Positions 35,435-43,996 of a DNA stretch of 64,000 nucleotides are shown here, in pieces. The first letter of the stretch is position 1. Each line of letters starts with the position of its first letter. Position numbers and translations under genes: made by a program. The notes beneath the pieces were generated by a model. The model searched no databases. It saw only the letters and a program-made list of their open reading frames with translations, and was not told the DNA's origin. Origin of the DNA: DASTBU01 sp035711845 (GTDB taxonomy: Bacteria; Acidobacteriota; Vicinamibacteria; Vicinamibacterales; 2-12-FULL-66-21); contig DASTBU010000162.1 in assembly GCA_035711845.1 (NCBI GenBank), positions 1-64,000 of the forward strand, read 5' to 3'.

Positions 35435-36640
35435 TCAGGTCCGGTACTCCGCGTTGATGCGCACGTACTCGGCGCTCAGATCGCAGGTCCACATGCGGGA
35501 CCGTCCCGCCCCGCCCGTGCCGAGGTTGACCTCGAGTTCGACCTCGGGCGAACGAAGGTACTCGGCCGCCTTCGCCGCCCGCTCGTCGAACGGCGTTCCG
35601 TTGCGGAAGAGAACCACGTCGCCTATCCGCACGGCAGCATGCTCCAGGGCGAACGCCGCGCCCGAGCGGCCGGCCACCGCGATCAGCCGTCCCCAGTTTG
35701 GGTCGGCGCCGTGCACGGCCGTCTTGACCAGTGGAGAATTGGCGATGGCGCGCGCAGCCTGCCGCGCGTCCCGGTCTGAAGCTGCGCCCGTCACGACTAC
35801 CGTGATCAGCTTCGTGGCTCCCTCGCCACCGCGAACGATACCGACGGCCAGCGGCTGGCAGACCGCCGCCAGGGCGCCGGCGAAGTCGGCCAGGTCCGCC
35901 TCCGTAATCCTCACACCGCTCTCGCCGTTCGCCAGCACGAAGACGCAGTCGTTGGTCGAGCATTCCCCGTCGACCGTGATGGCGTTGAACGTGTCGTCGA
36001 CTACGAGCGCAAGAGCACGTTGCAGAAGGGCGGGCTCCACCGCGGCGTCGGTCGTCAACACCCCAAGCATCGTGGCCATCAAGGGCTCGATCATCCCTGA
36101 CCCCTTGGCCATCCCGCCCACGCGGTAAGTGCCGGCGGGTGTGGAGACCTCGACCGCCGCCTCCTTGGGAAAGGGATCCGTGGTCATAATCGCTCGTGCG
36201 GCATCGGCGGCGCCGTCGGTCGTGAGGTGCGACGCGGCTTCCGCGATTCCCTTTCGGACTTTCGACATCGGGAGCTGCACACCAATCACGCCGGTCGAGG
36301 CGACCAGCACGTCCTCGCTGCTGCAGCGGAGAGCAGCCGCGGTCTGCATCGACATGTCGCGCGCGTGCTTCATGCCGTCGGCGCCTGTGCACGCGTTGGC
36401 ACATCCACTATTGATGACGATCGCCCTCCCATGACCCTGCGTACGGGCGAGGTGCTCGCGCGAGACCACCACCGGCGCGGCCACGGCCAGATTCGTCGTG
36501 AACACTCCACCGGCCGCTGCGCGTGCATCCGAGACGACGAGAGACAGGTCCAGCGCTCCGGACACCTTGATCCCGCACGCGACGCCGGCGGCGCGAAAAC
36601 CACGGGGCGCGGTGACGCCCTCCTCGAGTTCGTGGATCAC
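35435..36640 (-). CDS. argJ: Glutamate N-acetyltransferase / amino-acid acetyltransferase
   Basis: A 401-residue ornithine acetyltransferase that recycles the acetyl group from N-acetylornithine to glutamate. It self-cleaves before Thr190 in KGSGMIEPLMATML, the conserved site. NSGCANACTG, VASTGVIGVQLPM (oxyanion residues) and DPNWGRLIAVAGRSG also match. The GTG start at 36640 overlaps the stop of the GNAT gene (GTGA). The presence of both ArgJ and a dedicated acetyltransferase indicates a cyclic pathway topped up by NAGS. Confidence 0.93.
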   Translation of the reverse strand: MIHELEEGVTAPRGFRAAGVACGIKVSGALDLSLVVSDARAAAGGVFTTNLAVAAPVVVSREHLARTQGHGRAIVINSGCANACTGADGMKHARDMSMQTAAALRCSSEDVLVASTGVIGVQLPMSKVRKGIAEAASHLTTDGAADAARAIMTTDPFPKEAAVEVSTPAGTYRVGGMAKGSGMIEPLMATMLGVLTTDAAVEPALLQRALALVVDDTFNAITVDGECSTNDCVFVLANGESGVRITEADLADFAGALAAVCQPLAVGIVRGGEGATKLITVVVTGAASDRDARQAARAIANSPLVKTAVHGADPNWGRLIAVAGRSGAAFALEHAAVRIGDVVLFRNGTPFDERAAKAAEYLRSPEVELEVNLGTGGAGRSRMWTCDLSAEYVRINAEYRT

Positions 36641-37251
36641 GCGGGAACAGGCTCCTTGCGCTCCGCTCGCCTGCCGTCCACCTCCTGGAGCTGCAGACGT
36701 TCGACGATGTGCTTTCGCGCCGGTGCGGTCCGGCCCCCGTAGATCACCGCGGCAGGTTCCTGGGGACGAAGGCTCACGCCCGCGCGAAGGGTGAGCGTCA
36801 CAGCATGCTGTCCGCAGCCACGGAACAGCGCGCAGGATGTGCAGTCGCGGGCGATCTTCTCGGGCACCCAGATGTGCGGAACGATCGTGAAGCCGAGTCG
36901 TACGAAGTGCGACGGCTCGTGCGTGAACGCACACAAGGTCGAGAAGCCGCGGACAGCCGCATCGGCTGCGATGCGATCGACGAGCGCCGATCCGATGTGG
37001 CGGCCGCGGAACGCATGATGCACGACGAGTGACCGCACTTCCGCGATCGAGTCGCCGATGGGAGCCAACTCGCCGCAGCCGACCACGCCGGCACCGGCAT
37101 CGTCCGCCACGATGAACCGGTGCGCGTGACGCTCAAGATCCTCGACGGCGCGCGGAAGCAGATGCCCGGCTTCCAGGTTCTCGAGGATCAGGCGGTGCAG
37201 TGCGGGCACGTCGGTCGGCCGTGCCACGCGGATGATCAGTCCGTTGTTCAT
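36637..37251 (-). CDS. GNAT-type N-acetylglutamate synthase
   Basis: A 204-residue acetyltransferase. The GNAT core runs from IRVARPTDVPALHRLI to EVRSLVVHHAFRGRHIGSALVDRI (acetyl-CoA loop RGRHIG). It is followed by FVRLGFTIVPHIWVPEKIARDCTSCALFRGCGQHAV, a Cys-rich end seen in short ArgA-like enzymes. It should make N-acetylglutamate from acetyl-CoA and glutamate. Overlaps of four bases with argD and argJ place it firmly inside the arg operon. There is no kinase-like regulatory domain, so arginine feedback must lie elsewhere, probably in ArgB. Confidence 0.85.
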   Translation of the reverse strand: MNNGLIIRVARPTDVPALHRLILENLEAGHLLPRAVEDLERHAHRFIVADDAGAGVVGCGELAPIGDSIAEVRSLVVHHAFRGRHIGSALVDRIAADAAVRGFSTLCAFTHEPSHFVRLGFTIVPHIWVPEKIARDCTSCALFRGCGQHAVTLTLRAGVSLRPQEPAAVIYGGRTAPARKHIVERLQLQEVDGRRAERKEPVPA

Positions 37252-38453
37252 GCGGTGCTCCCAGCGACGGCGTGGAGAGCCTGATCCAGCAGTCCGATGC
37301 CCTCATCGATCTCGTTCGCAGTGATCACAAAGGGAGGAAGCAACCGGACCACTGTGTCCGCTGTGCGGTTGACCAGCAATCCAATCTTCAGCGAGGCCTC
37401 GACAACGGGAGCGGCTGGTCGATCGAGTTCGATTCCCCAGATGAGTCCGGCCCCGCGGATGTCCCTCACGTGCGGATGCTTCGTCGCAAGATGCCGCAGC
37501 CCTGCCTCGAGTCGCTCTCCCGCTTGCGCGACGTTCGACATCACCCCTCTATCGATCAGTTCTTCGAGAAATACGAGAGCGGCCCTGCACGCCAGCAGGT
37601 TGCCGCCGTACGTGCTTCCGTGATCGCCGAAGGCGGCAGCCGATGCGATGCGCTCGCTGAACAGTGCCGCGCCGATGGGAACCCCGGCGCCGAGTGCCTT
37701 GCCGACCGCCATCAGCTCGGGCTCGAGGCCAAGCGCTGCCGAATAGAACGGCCGCCCGGTTCGACCGAGCCCGCACTGAACTTCGTCCGCGATCAGCAAA
37801 GCGCCGGTCCGATGGGATGCCTCGCGGATCGCCGCGGCCATCGCCCCGCTGAGAGGGCGAACGCCCCCTTCGCCCTGCAGTGGTTCGACGATGACGGCCG
37901 CCGTGCGTTCGTTGACGGCCGCGAGCAGTGAATCCGGATCGTCTGCTGCAACGAACTGCACGTCGTTCAGGAGCGGAGAGAACGGCGCGCGGTAGTGGTC
38001 GTCCCACGTGACCGACAGGGAGCCAATCGACCGGCCGTGGAAGCTGTGCTCGAAGGCGACGAACCCGGCGCGCGAGCGCTTTTGAGCATGCCAGTAGCGG
38101 CGCGCGAACTTCAGGCAGGCTTCGATCGCCTCCGTTCCGCTGTTGCAGAAAAAGGCCCGGGGAAGCCCCGACAACGCCGCGAGGCGCGCCGCAACCTCAC
38201 CCTGAAGCGGATGAAAGAACAGGTTCGACGTGTGCAGCAGCGTTGCGGCCTGCTCCGATATGGCCGCCGAAAGGCGCGGATGCGCATGCCCGAGCGACGC
38301 GACTCCCAGGCCGGAGATCAGGTCGAGGTAACTCCGGCCGTCCGAATCGAAGAGGCGAGAGCCACGGCCATGCTCGAATACCACGGGGCTCCTGCGGTAC
38401 ACCTGCAGGACATGCTCGCTCTCGAGCGCCATCACATTCGTTGCCGTCGTCAT
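37248..38453 (-). CDS. argD: Acetylornithine aminotransferase
   Basis: A 401-residue class III PLP aminotransferase. FFCNSGTEAIEACLKFARRY, FEHSFHGRSIGSLSVTW, EPLQGEGGVRPLSG, LIADEVQCGLGRTG and AVGKALGAGVPIGA (Schiff-base Lys) are all present. It converts N-acetylglutamate semialdehyde to N-acetylornithine. The ATG at 38453 overlaps the argB stop and its own stop overlaps the GNAT start (both ATGA), so this stretch is translated as a chain. Confidence 0.94.
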   Translation of the reverse strand: MTTATNVMALESEHVLQVYRRSPVVFEHGRGSRLFDSDGRSYLDLISGLGVASLGHAHPRLSAAISEQAATLLHTSNLFFHPLQGEVAARLAALSGLPRAFFCNSGTEAIEACLKFARRYWHAQKRSRAGFVAFEHSFHGRSIGSLSVTWDDHYRAPFSPLLNDVQFVAADDPDSLLAAVNERTAAVIVEPLQGEGGVRPLSGAMAAAIREASHRTGALLIADEVQCGLGRTGRPFYSAALGLEPELMAVGKALGAGVPIGAALFSERIASAAAFGDHGSTYGGNLLACRAALVFLEELIDRGVMSNVAQAGERLEAGLRHLATKHPHVRDIRGAGLIWGIELDRPAAPVVEASLKIGLLVNRTADTVVRLLPPFVITANEIDEGIGLLDQALHAVAGSTA

Positions 38454-39271
38454 ACGTTCTGCTCCACCCGAGCGGCGGCTCCCGTCCGCGCGACGAGGCG
38501 CGTGCCGGGAGCTTCCCTGAAGCCCCTGTCCGAGCGTCCGGTGACGATCGCCACGTGATCGACGCCGGCGGCCAATGCGCGCCTGCACGCGACGAGCTTG
38601 GCAATCATGCCGGAATGCGCCGCGCCTGACGCGGCCATCGAGTCGATGTCGTCTTCAGACAATTCCGGGATGTGCCGCCCCTTGGCATCGAGAACACCAG
38701 GTGTCGTGCCCGCGACAATGAGCGACCGGGCACGCAGCACCGCGGCCAGGTGCCCGGCGAAGGTATCGGCGTTGACGTTCAGCAGCGCGCCCTGGCGGTC
38801 CACACCGATGCTGCATACGACGGGCACATAGCCGAGGCCAACAAGGTCTTCGAGCAGAATGCCGTCGCGTCCCACCGGCTCGCCGACGAGCCCGAGGTCG
38901 ACCTCCACGCCCGAGATGGATCTCATCGCCCCTGCCCGCACCGACAGACCGATCAACGCATCGGCTCCGGTCAGGCCGACGGCCCGCGCGCCGGCCGTGC
39001 CAACAGCCGCGACGAGTGCCGTGTTCGCCCGACCTGCCAGCACGGACACCGCCACGTCGAGGGTGTCGGCGTTTGTAACGCGCAGGCCGTCTACGAAAAC
39101 TGGACTGAGGCCGCGCGAGCGGAGCTCGGCGTCGATCGCGCGTCCTCCGCCATGGACGACCACGAGGGGCGTCTGCGCGGACATCCGGACGATCGACGTG
39201 GCGGCACGATCGAGCGACGTGTCGTCCTCGAGCAGTTCGCCGCCGAGCTTGAGCACCGTCAGACCGATCAC
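38450..39271 (-). CDS. argB: Acetylglutamate kinase
   Basis: A 273-residue amino-acid kinase phosphorylating N-acetylglutamate. VLKLGGELLED and VVVHGGGRAIDAEL are the nucleotide and substrate glycine loops; LNVNADTFAGHLAAVLRA and a C-terminal SGMIAKLVACRRALAAGVDHVAIVTGR complete the fold. It lacks the long N-terminal helix of arginine-inhibited hexameric enzymes, so it may be of the dimeric, arginine-insensitive kind. The GTG start at 39271 lies one base after the argC stop; a longer open frame upstream is out of place. Confidence 0.92.
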   Translation of the reverse strand: MIGLTVLKLGGELLEDDTSLDRAATSIVRMSAQTPLVVVHGGGRAIDAELRSRGLSPVFVDGLRVTNADTLDVAVSVLAGRANTALVAAVGTAGARAVGLTGADALIGLSVRAGAMRSISGVEVDLGLVGEPVGRDGILLEDLVGLGYVPVVCSIGVDRQGALLNVNADTFAGHLAAVLRARSLIVAGTTPGVLDAKGRHIPELSEDDIDSMAASGAAHSGMIAKLVACRRALAAGVDHVAIVTGRSDRGFREAPGTRLVARTGAAARVEQNV

Positions 39272-39272
39272 G

Positions 39273-40268
39273 TCAGTTGAGCCCAACTGCTTCGTCGAGG
39301 CCGACAGCCACGTTGAAGTTTTGAATAGCCTGGCCGGCCGCGCCTTTGACCAGGTTGTCGATGCACGCGACCAGCACGAGCTGGCCACCAGATCGCTCTA
39401 CTCGCCACCCGATGTCGCAGAAGTTCGTGTGCGCAACATGCTTGATCTCGGGCAGCTCGGCGCCGGTGAGCCTGACAAAGGGCGAGCTCTCGTAAGCTGC
39501 GGCAAGCGCGCGCTCGACGTCCGCGGCGGTCGTATTGGGGCGGAGTCGCGCGTAGATGGTCTCGAAAATCCCGCGATCGAGCGGAACGAGATGCGGAACG
39601 AAGGTGACTGGCATGCCGAGCTCCTGCTCGATCTCGGCCGCGTGCCGATGGGCGAAGACGCCATACGCCGCGATGCTGCCGTGAATTTCGGAGAAGTGTG
39701 TCCGCTCGCTGGGTGTTTTGCCGGCCCCGGAGATGCCGGACTTGGCGTCGATGATCACGGCGCCCTCGATCAACTCCGCGTCGACGAGCGGCTGGAGGGC
39801 GAGGAGGGCGGCCGTTGGATAGCACCCGGGGCAGGCGATGAGCTGCGCCTCGCGCACGGCGGCGCGATTCCGCTCGGTCAGGCCGTAGGCCACCGGCACG
39901 CGCACGGCGGGCGCATGGGGATACCACTTCCGCCGCTCGTCGTCGTTCCGCAGGCGGAACGCGCCGGACAGATCGAAGACGCGGGCGCCGCGAGCGGTCA
40001 GCGTCGGGGCGACCTCCGCGGCCAGGGTATCGGGAACCGCGAGAAAGACGACGTCGGTTTCGGCAGCCAGACGATCGAGGTCGAAGGGAATGACAGGCGC
40101 GTCCCAGATGCGGGCCAGCGCGGGAACGCGCCGGCCCTCGGACGCGCCGGCTCCCATGGCGAGCCGCAGGTCGGCGCCGGGATGGCGGGCGAGGCGTTTG
40201 AGGAGCTCGACGCCTGCGTATCCTGTGGCTCCTGCAACCCCGACCCGCGTGCGAGTATAATTATTCAT
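39273..40268 (-). CDS. argC: N-acetyl-gamma-glutamyl-phosphate reductase
   Basis: A 331-residue NADPH-dependent reductase. VGVAGATGYAGVELLKRL is the cofactor loop, IACPGCYPTAALLALQPL carries the catalytic Cys, GAGKTPSERTHFSEIHGSIAAYGVFAHRH is family-specific and FVPHLVPLDRGIFETIYARL holds the catalytic His. First gene of the leftward arg operon. The ATG at 40268 is only about five bases from the start site predicted by a near-consensus promoter, so the mRNA is probably leaderless. Confidence 0.95.
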   Translation of the reverse strand: MNNYTRTRVGVAGATGYAGVELLKRLARHPGADLRLAMGAGASEGRRVPALARIWDAPVIPFDLDRLAAETDVVFLAVPDTLAAEVAPTLTARGARVFDLSGAFRLRNDDERRKWYPHAPAVRVPVAYGLTERNRAAVREAQLIACPGCYPTAALLALQPLVDAELIEGAVIIDAKSGISGAGKTPSERTHFSEIHGSIAAYGVFAHRHAAEIEQELGMPVTFVPHLVPLDRGIFETIYARLRPNTTAADVERALAAAYESSPFVRLTGAELPEIKHVAHTNFCDIGWRVERSGGQLVLVACIDNLVKGAAGQAIQNFNVAVGLDEAVGLN

Positions 40269-40279
40269 TAGAACGAGTA

Positions 40280-40308
40280 TTTATACAGAGCTTGGAATTG
40301 GCTGTCAA
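40280..40308 (-). promoter_or_regulatory. argC operon promoter and ARG-box-like site
   Basis: On the minus strand TTGACA (40308-40303) and TATAAA (40285-40280) are 17 bp apart. The region is sharply AT-rich against its neighbours. Just downstream, over the argC start (40252-40269), a TAAT-rich dyad matches about eight of ten key positions of the ArgR box (AATT core, ATTCA right half), giving a possible repressor site. The second promoter for argR lies back-to-back at 40329-40357. Confidence 0.65.
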
Positions 40309-40328
40309 GTTATTGTTCTGTATGGATG

Positions 40329-40357
40329 TTGGCAGCCTGCATATAACGATGTATAAT
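40329..40357 (+). promoter_or_regulatory. argR-argGH promoter
   Basis: TTGGCA (40329-40334) and TATAAT (40352-40357) with a 17-bp spacer, the best sigma-70 match seen in the window. The expected start is about 40364, eight bases ahead of the argR ATG, with no ribosome-binding site between. An AT-rich TGCATATAACGATGTATAA stretch overlaps the -10 box and may bind ArgR. Confidence 0.65.
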
Positions 40358-40371
40358 CGGGCTCTTGTTGC

Positions 40372-40830
40372 ATGATTATGAAACCGCGGCGTCAGGCACG
40401 GATCCTGGAAATCGTTGAGGGGGAAGCCATTACGAGCCAGGAACAGCTCAGGGAGCGGCTCCGGCGGGAGGGCATCGATGCCACTCAGGCGACGCTTTCT
40501 CGCGACATCCGCGATCTCGGGCTGGTCAAACGAGCTGCCGACGGCGCCTACCGTTCTGCGACCGCCGGCGAAGCGGGTTCTGCAGACCATCGGGCGGACC
40601 TCGAGCAGGCGGTCGAGGATTATCTGACGCGCGCCGAAGCCGTCGAGCAGTTGATCGTCCTGCGAACGGATCCTGGTCAGGCGCAGCCGCTGGCGATCGC
40701 GATCGATCGTGCACGCGTGCCTGAAGTTGTCGGCACGATCGGTGGCGATGACACGATTCTGGTCATCTGTCGATCCGCGGAGCAGGCCGGTGCGCTCGTG
40801 GGAATTCTTCGAAAGCTTGCGGGGCTCTGA
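40372..40830 (+). CDS. argR: Arginine repressor
   Basis: A 152-residue ArgR/AhrC protein. The N-terminal winged helix (RRQARILEIVEGEAITSQEQLRERLRREGIDATQATLSRDIRDLGLVK) has the typical TQATLSRDI recognition helix. The C-terminal oligomerisation and arginine-binding domain ends GTIGGDDTILVICRSAEQAGALVGILRKL with the GDDT motif. It should form hexamers with arginine and repress the divergent operons around it, including its own. It is translated from an ATG with almost no 5' leader; ATG three codons later is possible. Confidence 0.94.
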   Translation: MIMKPRRQARILEIVEGEAITSQEQLRERLRREGIDATQATLSRDIRDLGLVKRAADGAYRSATAGEAGSADHRADLEQAVEDYLTRAEAVEQLIVLRTDPGQAQPLAIAIDRARVPEVVGTIGGDDTILVICRSAEQAGALVGILRKLAGL

Positions 40831-40864
40831 GCGCGGCCGTACAGAAAGGGAGAAAGAAGCGGGC

Positions 40865-42064
40865 ATGCGACGTATCGTCCTGGCGTACTCCGGTGGCTTC
40901 GACTCGTCGGTGGCCATCCCATGGCTCGCCGACCAATATCAGGCCGAGGTGATCGCGATCACTCTCGATCTTGGGCAGGGAACCGAGCTCGCCGACATCC
41001 GCGAGCGCGCCCTGGCCCTTGGAGCGCTTCGATCGCACGTCATCGACGCGCGCGAAGAGTTCGTCCGCGACTACATCCTGCCCGCGCTTCACGCGGGCGC
41101 CGTCTACGAGGATCGTTATCTGCTCGCGACGGCCCTCGGCCGGCCGCTGATTGCGAAGCGGTTGCTGGACGTGGCGCGGATGGAAGGCGCATCGGCGGTC
41201 GCGCACGGCTGCAGCGGCAACGCGAACGACCAGGTCCGGCTGGCTGTGTCGCTGCGGGCTCTCGATCCGGCGATGCAGATCTCGGAGGCGCCGGTGAGTG
41301 GATCGATGTCCCCGCCGGCGGTCCGCGACTACGCGCGCGAGCACGGGATTGAACTGCCGCCTCCAGCCGACCACTACAGCACCGATACGAACCTCTGGGG
41401 ACGATCGATTGCGTTCGGCGTTCTCAACGATCCCTGGGTCGAGCCGCCGGAAAAGGCCTACTCCCTCACGCGCGCCGCGAAGGACTGTCCGGATGAGCCG
41501 GCGTTCGTGGAGCTCGATTTCGAGGGCGGCGTTCCCGTGCGCGCCAACGGCATCGAGATGCCGCTGCTCGAGATGATCGAGAGCCTCGAAACCATTGCGG
41601 GAGCGCACGGCGTCGGCCGAATCGACATGATCGAGAATCGGCTGGCCGGGCTCGAGTCGCGGGAGGTCTTCGAGGCGCCTGCGGCGGCCGTGCTCCACGC
41701 GGCGCACCGAGAGCTCGAGAGCCTCGTCATGACGCGCGACCTGGAGCGCGTGAAGCACGGCCTCGCTCGAACCTATGCGGATCTGGTCTACAACGGTCTG
41801 TGGTTCTCGCAGGGCCGTCTCGCTATCGACGCTTTCGTGAGCGTGATTCAGAAACGCGTGACCGGCACTGTCCGTCTGAAGCTCTTCAAAGGTGACTGCC
41901 GCGTCGTCGGACGCCGCTCGCCGAACGCGATCGACGAGCGCGAGCCGGGAGCGCACTGGCTCGGTGATGCGCGCCAACGGCGTCGGTCGGACCAGTTTCT
42001 GAAGCTGTGGGAGCGCGCGCACGAAGATGCCGCATCCACGCGGCGCGAGCCGGTGGGGCGCTGA
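40865..42064 (+). CDS. argG: Argininosuccinate synthase
   Basis: A 399-residue ATP-dependent ligase joining citrulline and aspartate. VLAYSGGFDSSVAIPWL is the P-loop (SGGxDSS), EVIAITLDLGQGTEL and AHGCSGNANDQVRLAVSL are nucleotide/citrulline blocks, and HYSTDTNLWGRSIAFGVLNDPWVEPPEKAYSLT is characteristic. The last 40 residues are rich in Arg and Asp and look loosely conserved. It is 34 bases after argR and 5 bases before argH, as one operon. Confidence 0.94.
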   Translation: MRRIVLAYSGGFDSSVAIPWLADQYQAEVIAITLDLGQGTELADIRERALALGALRSHVIDAREEFVRDYILPALHAGAVYEDRYLLATALGRPLIAKRLLDVARMEGASAVAHGCSGNANDQVRLAVSLRALDPAMQISEAPVSGSMSPPAVRDYAREHGIELPPPADHYSTDTNLWGRSIAFGVLNDPWVEPPEKAYSLTRAAKDCPDEPAFVELDFEGGVPVRANGIEMPLLEMIESLETIAGAHGVGRIDMIENRLAGLESREVFEAPAAAVLHAAHRELESLVMTRDLERVKHGLARTYADLVYNGLWFSQGRLAIDAFVSVIQKRVTGTVRLKLFKGDCRVVGRRSPNAIDEREPGAHWLGDARQRRRSDQFLKLWERAHEDAASTRREPVGR

Positions 42065-42069
42065 ATCTC

Positions 42070-43461
42070 ATGTCACATCTCTGGTCAGGCCGATTCGAGG
42101 GAGATCCCGACGCCGCACTGTTCGAGTTCGGCGCATCGTTTCGATTCGATCGCCGTCTGTTCGAAGACGACGTCCGCGGCAGTCTGGCGTGGGCGGAAGC
42201 GCTCGAGCGGGCGGGTGTGTTGAAACAGGAGGATGCGAAGGCCGTAGCGGCGGGGCTGCAGGAGATCTTCGCGCAAGGCGCGGATCCGGCTTTCTTTTCC
42301 TCCGACGCCGCGCGAGGCGACGAGGACGTGCATGCGTTCGTCGAACGCGAGCTCGTCGAGCGCATCGGCGAGCCCGGGCGCCGTCTGCACACCGGCCGCT
42401 CGCGGAACGAGCAGGTCGCGCTCGATCTCCGGCTCTATCTGCGCCGGCGCGTACCGGAGCTCCAGCGCGGCATCGCGGCGCTCATCGCCGTGCTGGCCGA
42501 TCAGGCCGAGCGTGCCGGCCAGACGCTGATGCCGTCCTACACCCACCTGCGGCGCGCTCAGCCCATTCTGGCAGCGCATTTCTTCCTCGCGCACGCCGCG
42601 GCGTTTCGCCGCGATCATCGTCGGCTCGGAACCCAGCTGGAGGAAGCCGACGAGCTGCCTCTCGGATCGGGCGCCATTGCCGGTACCAGCTACGCGATCG
42701 ATGTCACATGGCTCGCCGCGCGCCTGGGCTTTGCGCGCGTGGTCGCCAACAGCGTGGATGCGGCGGGCGACAGGGATTTCGTCGCCTCGCTGCTTCATGC
42801 AGCCGCCCTGGCGATGGTGCACATCAGTCGCCTGGCCGAGGATTTGATCCTCTTCACCTCCGAGGAGTTCGGGTTCTTCGACCTGGCCGATGCGGCCGCG
42901 ACGGGCAGCAGCCTGATGCCACAGAAGAAGAACCCGGATCCGCTCGAGCTCGTGCGCGGAAAAGCGGGCCGCGTGATAGGGCGGTTGACGGGCTGGCTGA
43001 CGACAATGAAGGGCTTGCCGATCGGCTACAGCAAAGACCTTCAGGAGGACAAGGAGGCGCTCTTCGACGCCGAGGATACGTTGCGGGCCTCTGTTGACGC
43101 CACGGCGTCGGTGCTCCGCGGTATCACGCTGAACGGGATTGCGGCCGGGAAGGCTGCGTCGGGATTATTGCTTGCGACCGACGTGGCCGATTATCTGGTT
43201 GCCAAAGGCATGGCGTTCCGTGACGCGCACCAGATCGTGGGCGCCCTCGTCCGGAAACTACTCGCGGAAGCGCGATCCTTCGAGGATCTTTCGATCGAGG
43301 AGTGGCGCCGGCACTCGCACCTGTTCGAGGCGGACGTCCGGGCGGCCGTCACCGCGGCGGCGTCAGTGGCTCGCAAGCGCACGCCGCAATCCACGCACCC
43401 GGAAGCCGTCCGTGCGTCGCTCGGCGAGCTCAGGACGTGGCTCGCGAGTGTCCCGTCCTGA
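42070..43461 (+). CDS. argH: Argininosuccinate lyase
   Basis: A 463-residue aspartase/fumarase-superfamily enzyme, last step to arginine. HLWSGRFEGDPDAALFEFGASFRFD opens it; RLHTGRSRNEQVALDLRLYLR, TLMPSYTHLRRAQPI (catalytic His) and GSSLMPQKKNPDPLELVRGKAGRVIG (the signature loop with the catalytic Ser) are all present. It is a cytoplasmic tetramer. The stop is 12 bases before the SixA-like gene, which could be transcribed with it. Confidence 0.95.
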   Translation: MSHLWSGRFEGDPDAALFEFGASFRFDRRLFEDDVRGSLAWAEALERAGVLKQEDAKAVAAGLQEIFAQGADPAFFSSDAARGDEDVHAFVERELVERIGEPGRRLHTGRSRNEQVALDLRLYLRRRVPELQRGIAALIAVLADQAERAGQTLMPSYTHLRRAQPILAAHFFLAHAAAFRRDHRRLGTQLEEADELPLGSGAIAGTSYAIDVTWLAARLGFARVVANSVDAAGDRDFVASLLHAAALAMVHISRLAEDLILFTSEEFGFFDLADAAATGSSLMPQKKNPDPLELVRGKAGRVIGRLTGWLTTMKGLPIGYSKDLQEDKEALFDAEDTLRASVDATASVLRGITLNGIAAGKAASGLLLATDVADYLVAKGMAFRDAHQIVGALVRKLLAEARSFEDLSIEEWRRHSHLFEADVRAAVTAAASVARKRTPQSTHPEAVRASLGELRTWLASVPS

Positions 43462-43473
43462 TGCGTTGCCGAC

Positions 43474-43914
43474 ATGATCTTCCTGGTCCATCACGCGGAG
43501 GCGGCCGAGGCGCAGATCGATCCGCAGCGGGGGCTCACGGAGAACGGCCGCCGTCACGCGGAGCGTCTGGCGCACGCCGCGGCCGAACGGCAGGTCAAGC
43601 CGGTCACCATCTGGCACAGCGGCAAGCTTCGCGCGCGTCAGACTGCCGCCGCGTTTCGTCAGTCCTGTAATCCGCTGGCCGAGTTCTCGGCGATCCGAGG
43701 CCTGCAGCCGACCGATCCGGCTGAATGGATCCGCGATCGGCTATTGGGCAATCAGCGTGACGTCATGCTCGTCGGTCACATGCCGAACCTCGCACGGGTC
43801 CTCGAGATTCTGACGGGAGCGCCGGCATCGTTTCCCGCTCACGGGCTCGTGGCGGTCGAGTGGGACGGCGCCCGGGGTTGCGAAGCGTGGCGACTACGGG
43901 GACTGGCACCCTAA
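43474..43914 (+). CDS. SixA-like histidine phosphatase with HH in place of RH
   Basis: A 146-residue histidine-phosphatase-fold protein. It begins MIFLVHHAEAAEAQ, where the family motif is LVRHAEA: the Arg before the catalytic His is His here. SGKLRARQTAAAF and MLVGHMPNLARVLE (second His) are intact. SixA removes phosphate from phospho-His on phosphotransfer proteins; the substrate here is unknown. The last residues (RGLAP, TAA) are written by a REP element. It may be co-transcribed with argGH. Confidence 0.82.
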   Translation: MIFLVHHAEAAEAQIDPQRGLTENGRRHAERLAHAAAERQVKPVTIWHSGKLRARQTAAAFRQSCNPLAEFSAIRGLQPTDPAEWIRDRLLGNQRDVMLVGHMPNLARVLEILTGAPASFPAHGLVAVEWDGARGCEAWRLRGLAP

Positions 43915-43996
43915 GGGGACTGGCACCTTAGGGGGACAGGCACCTTAGGGGGACAGGCACCTTAAGGCACCTGTCCCCTGTGTAATTTCTGCTACC
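43898..43996. repeat. REP-like element, copy 2
   Basis: Four tandem units of GGGGACWGGCACCYTA(A/G), then the inverted cap AAGGCACCTGTCCCC and a conserved tail AATTTCTGCTACCCGC. It lies between convergent genes. The plus-strand SixA-like gene stops at a TAA in unit one. The minus-strand outer-membrane gene stops at TAG in the tail. Confidence 0.87.
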
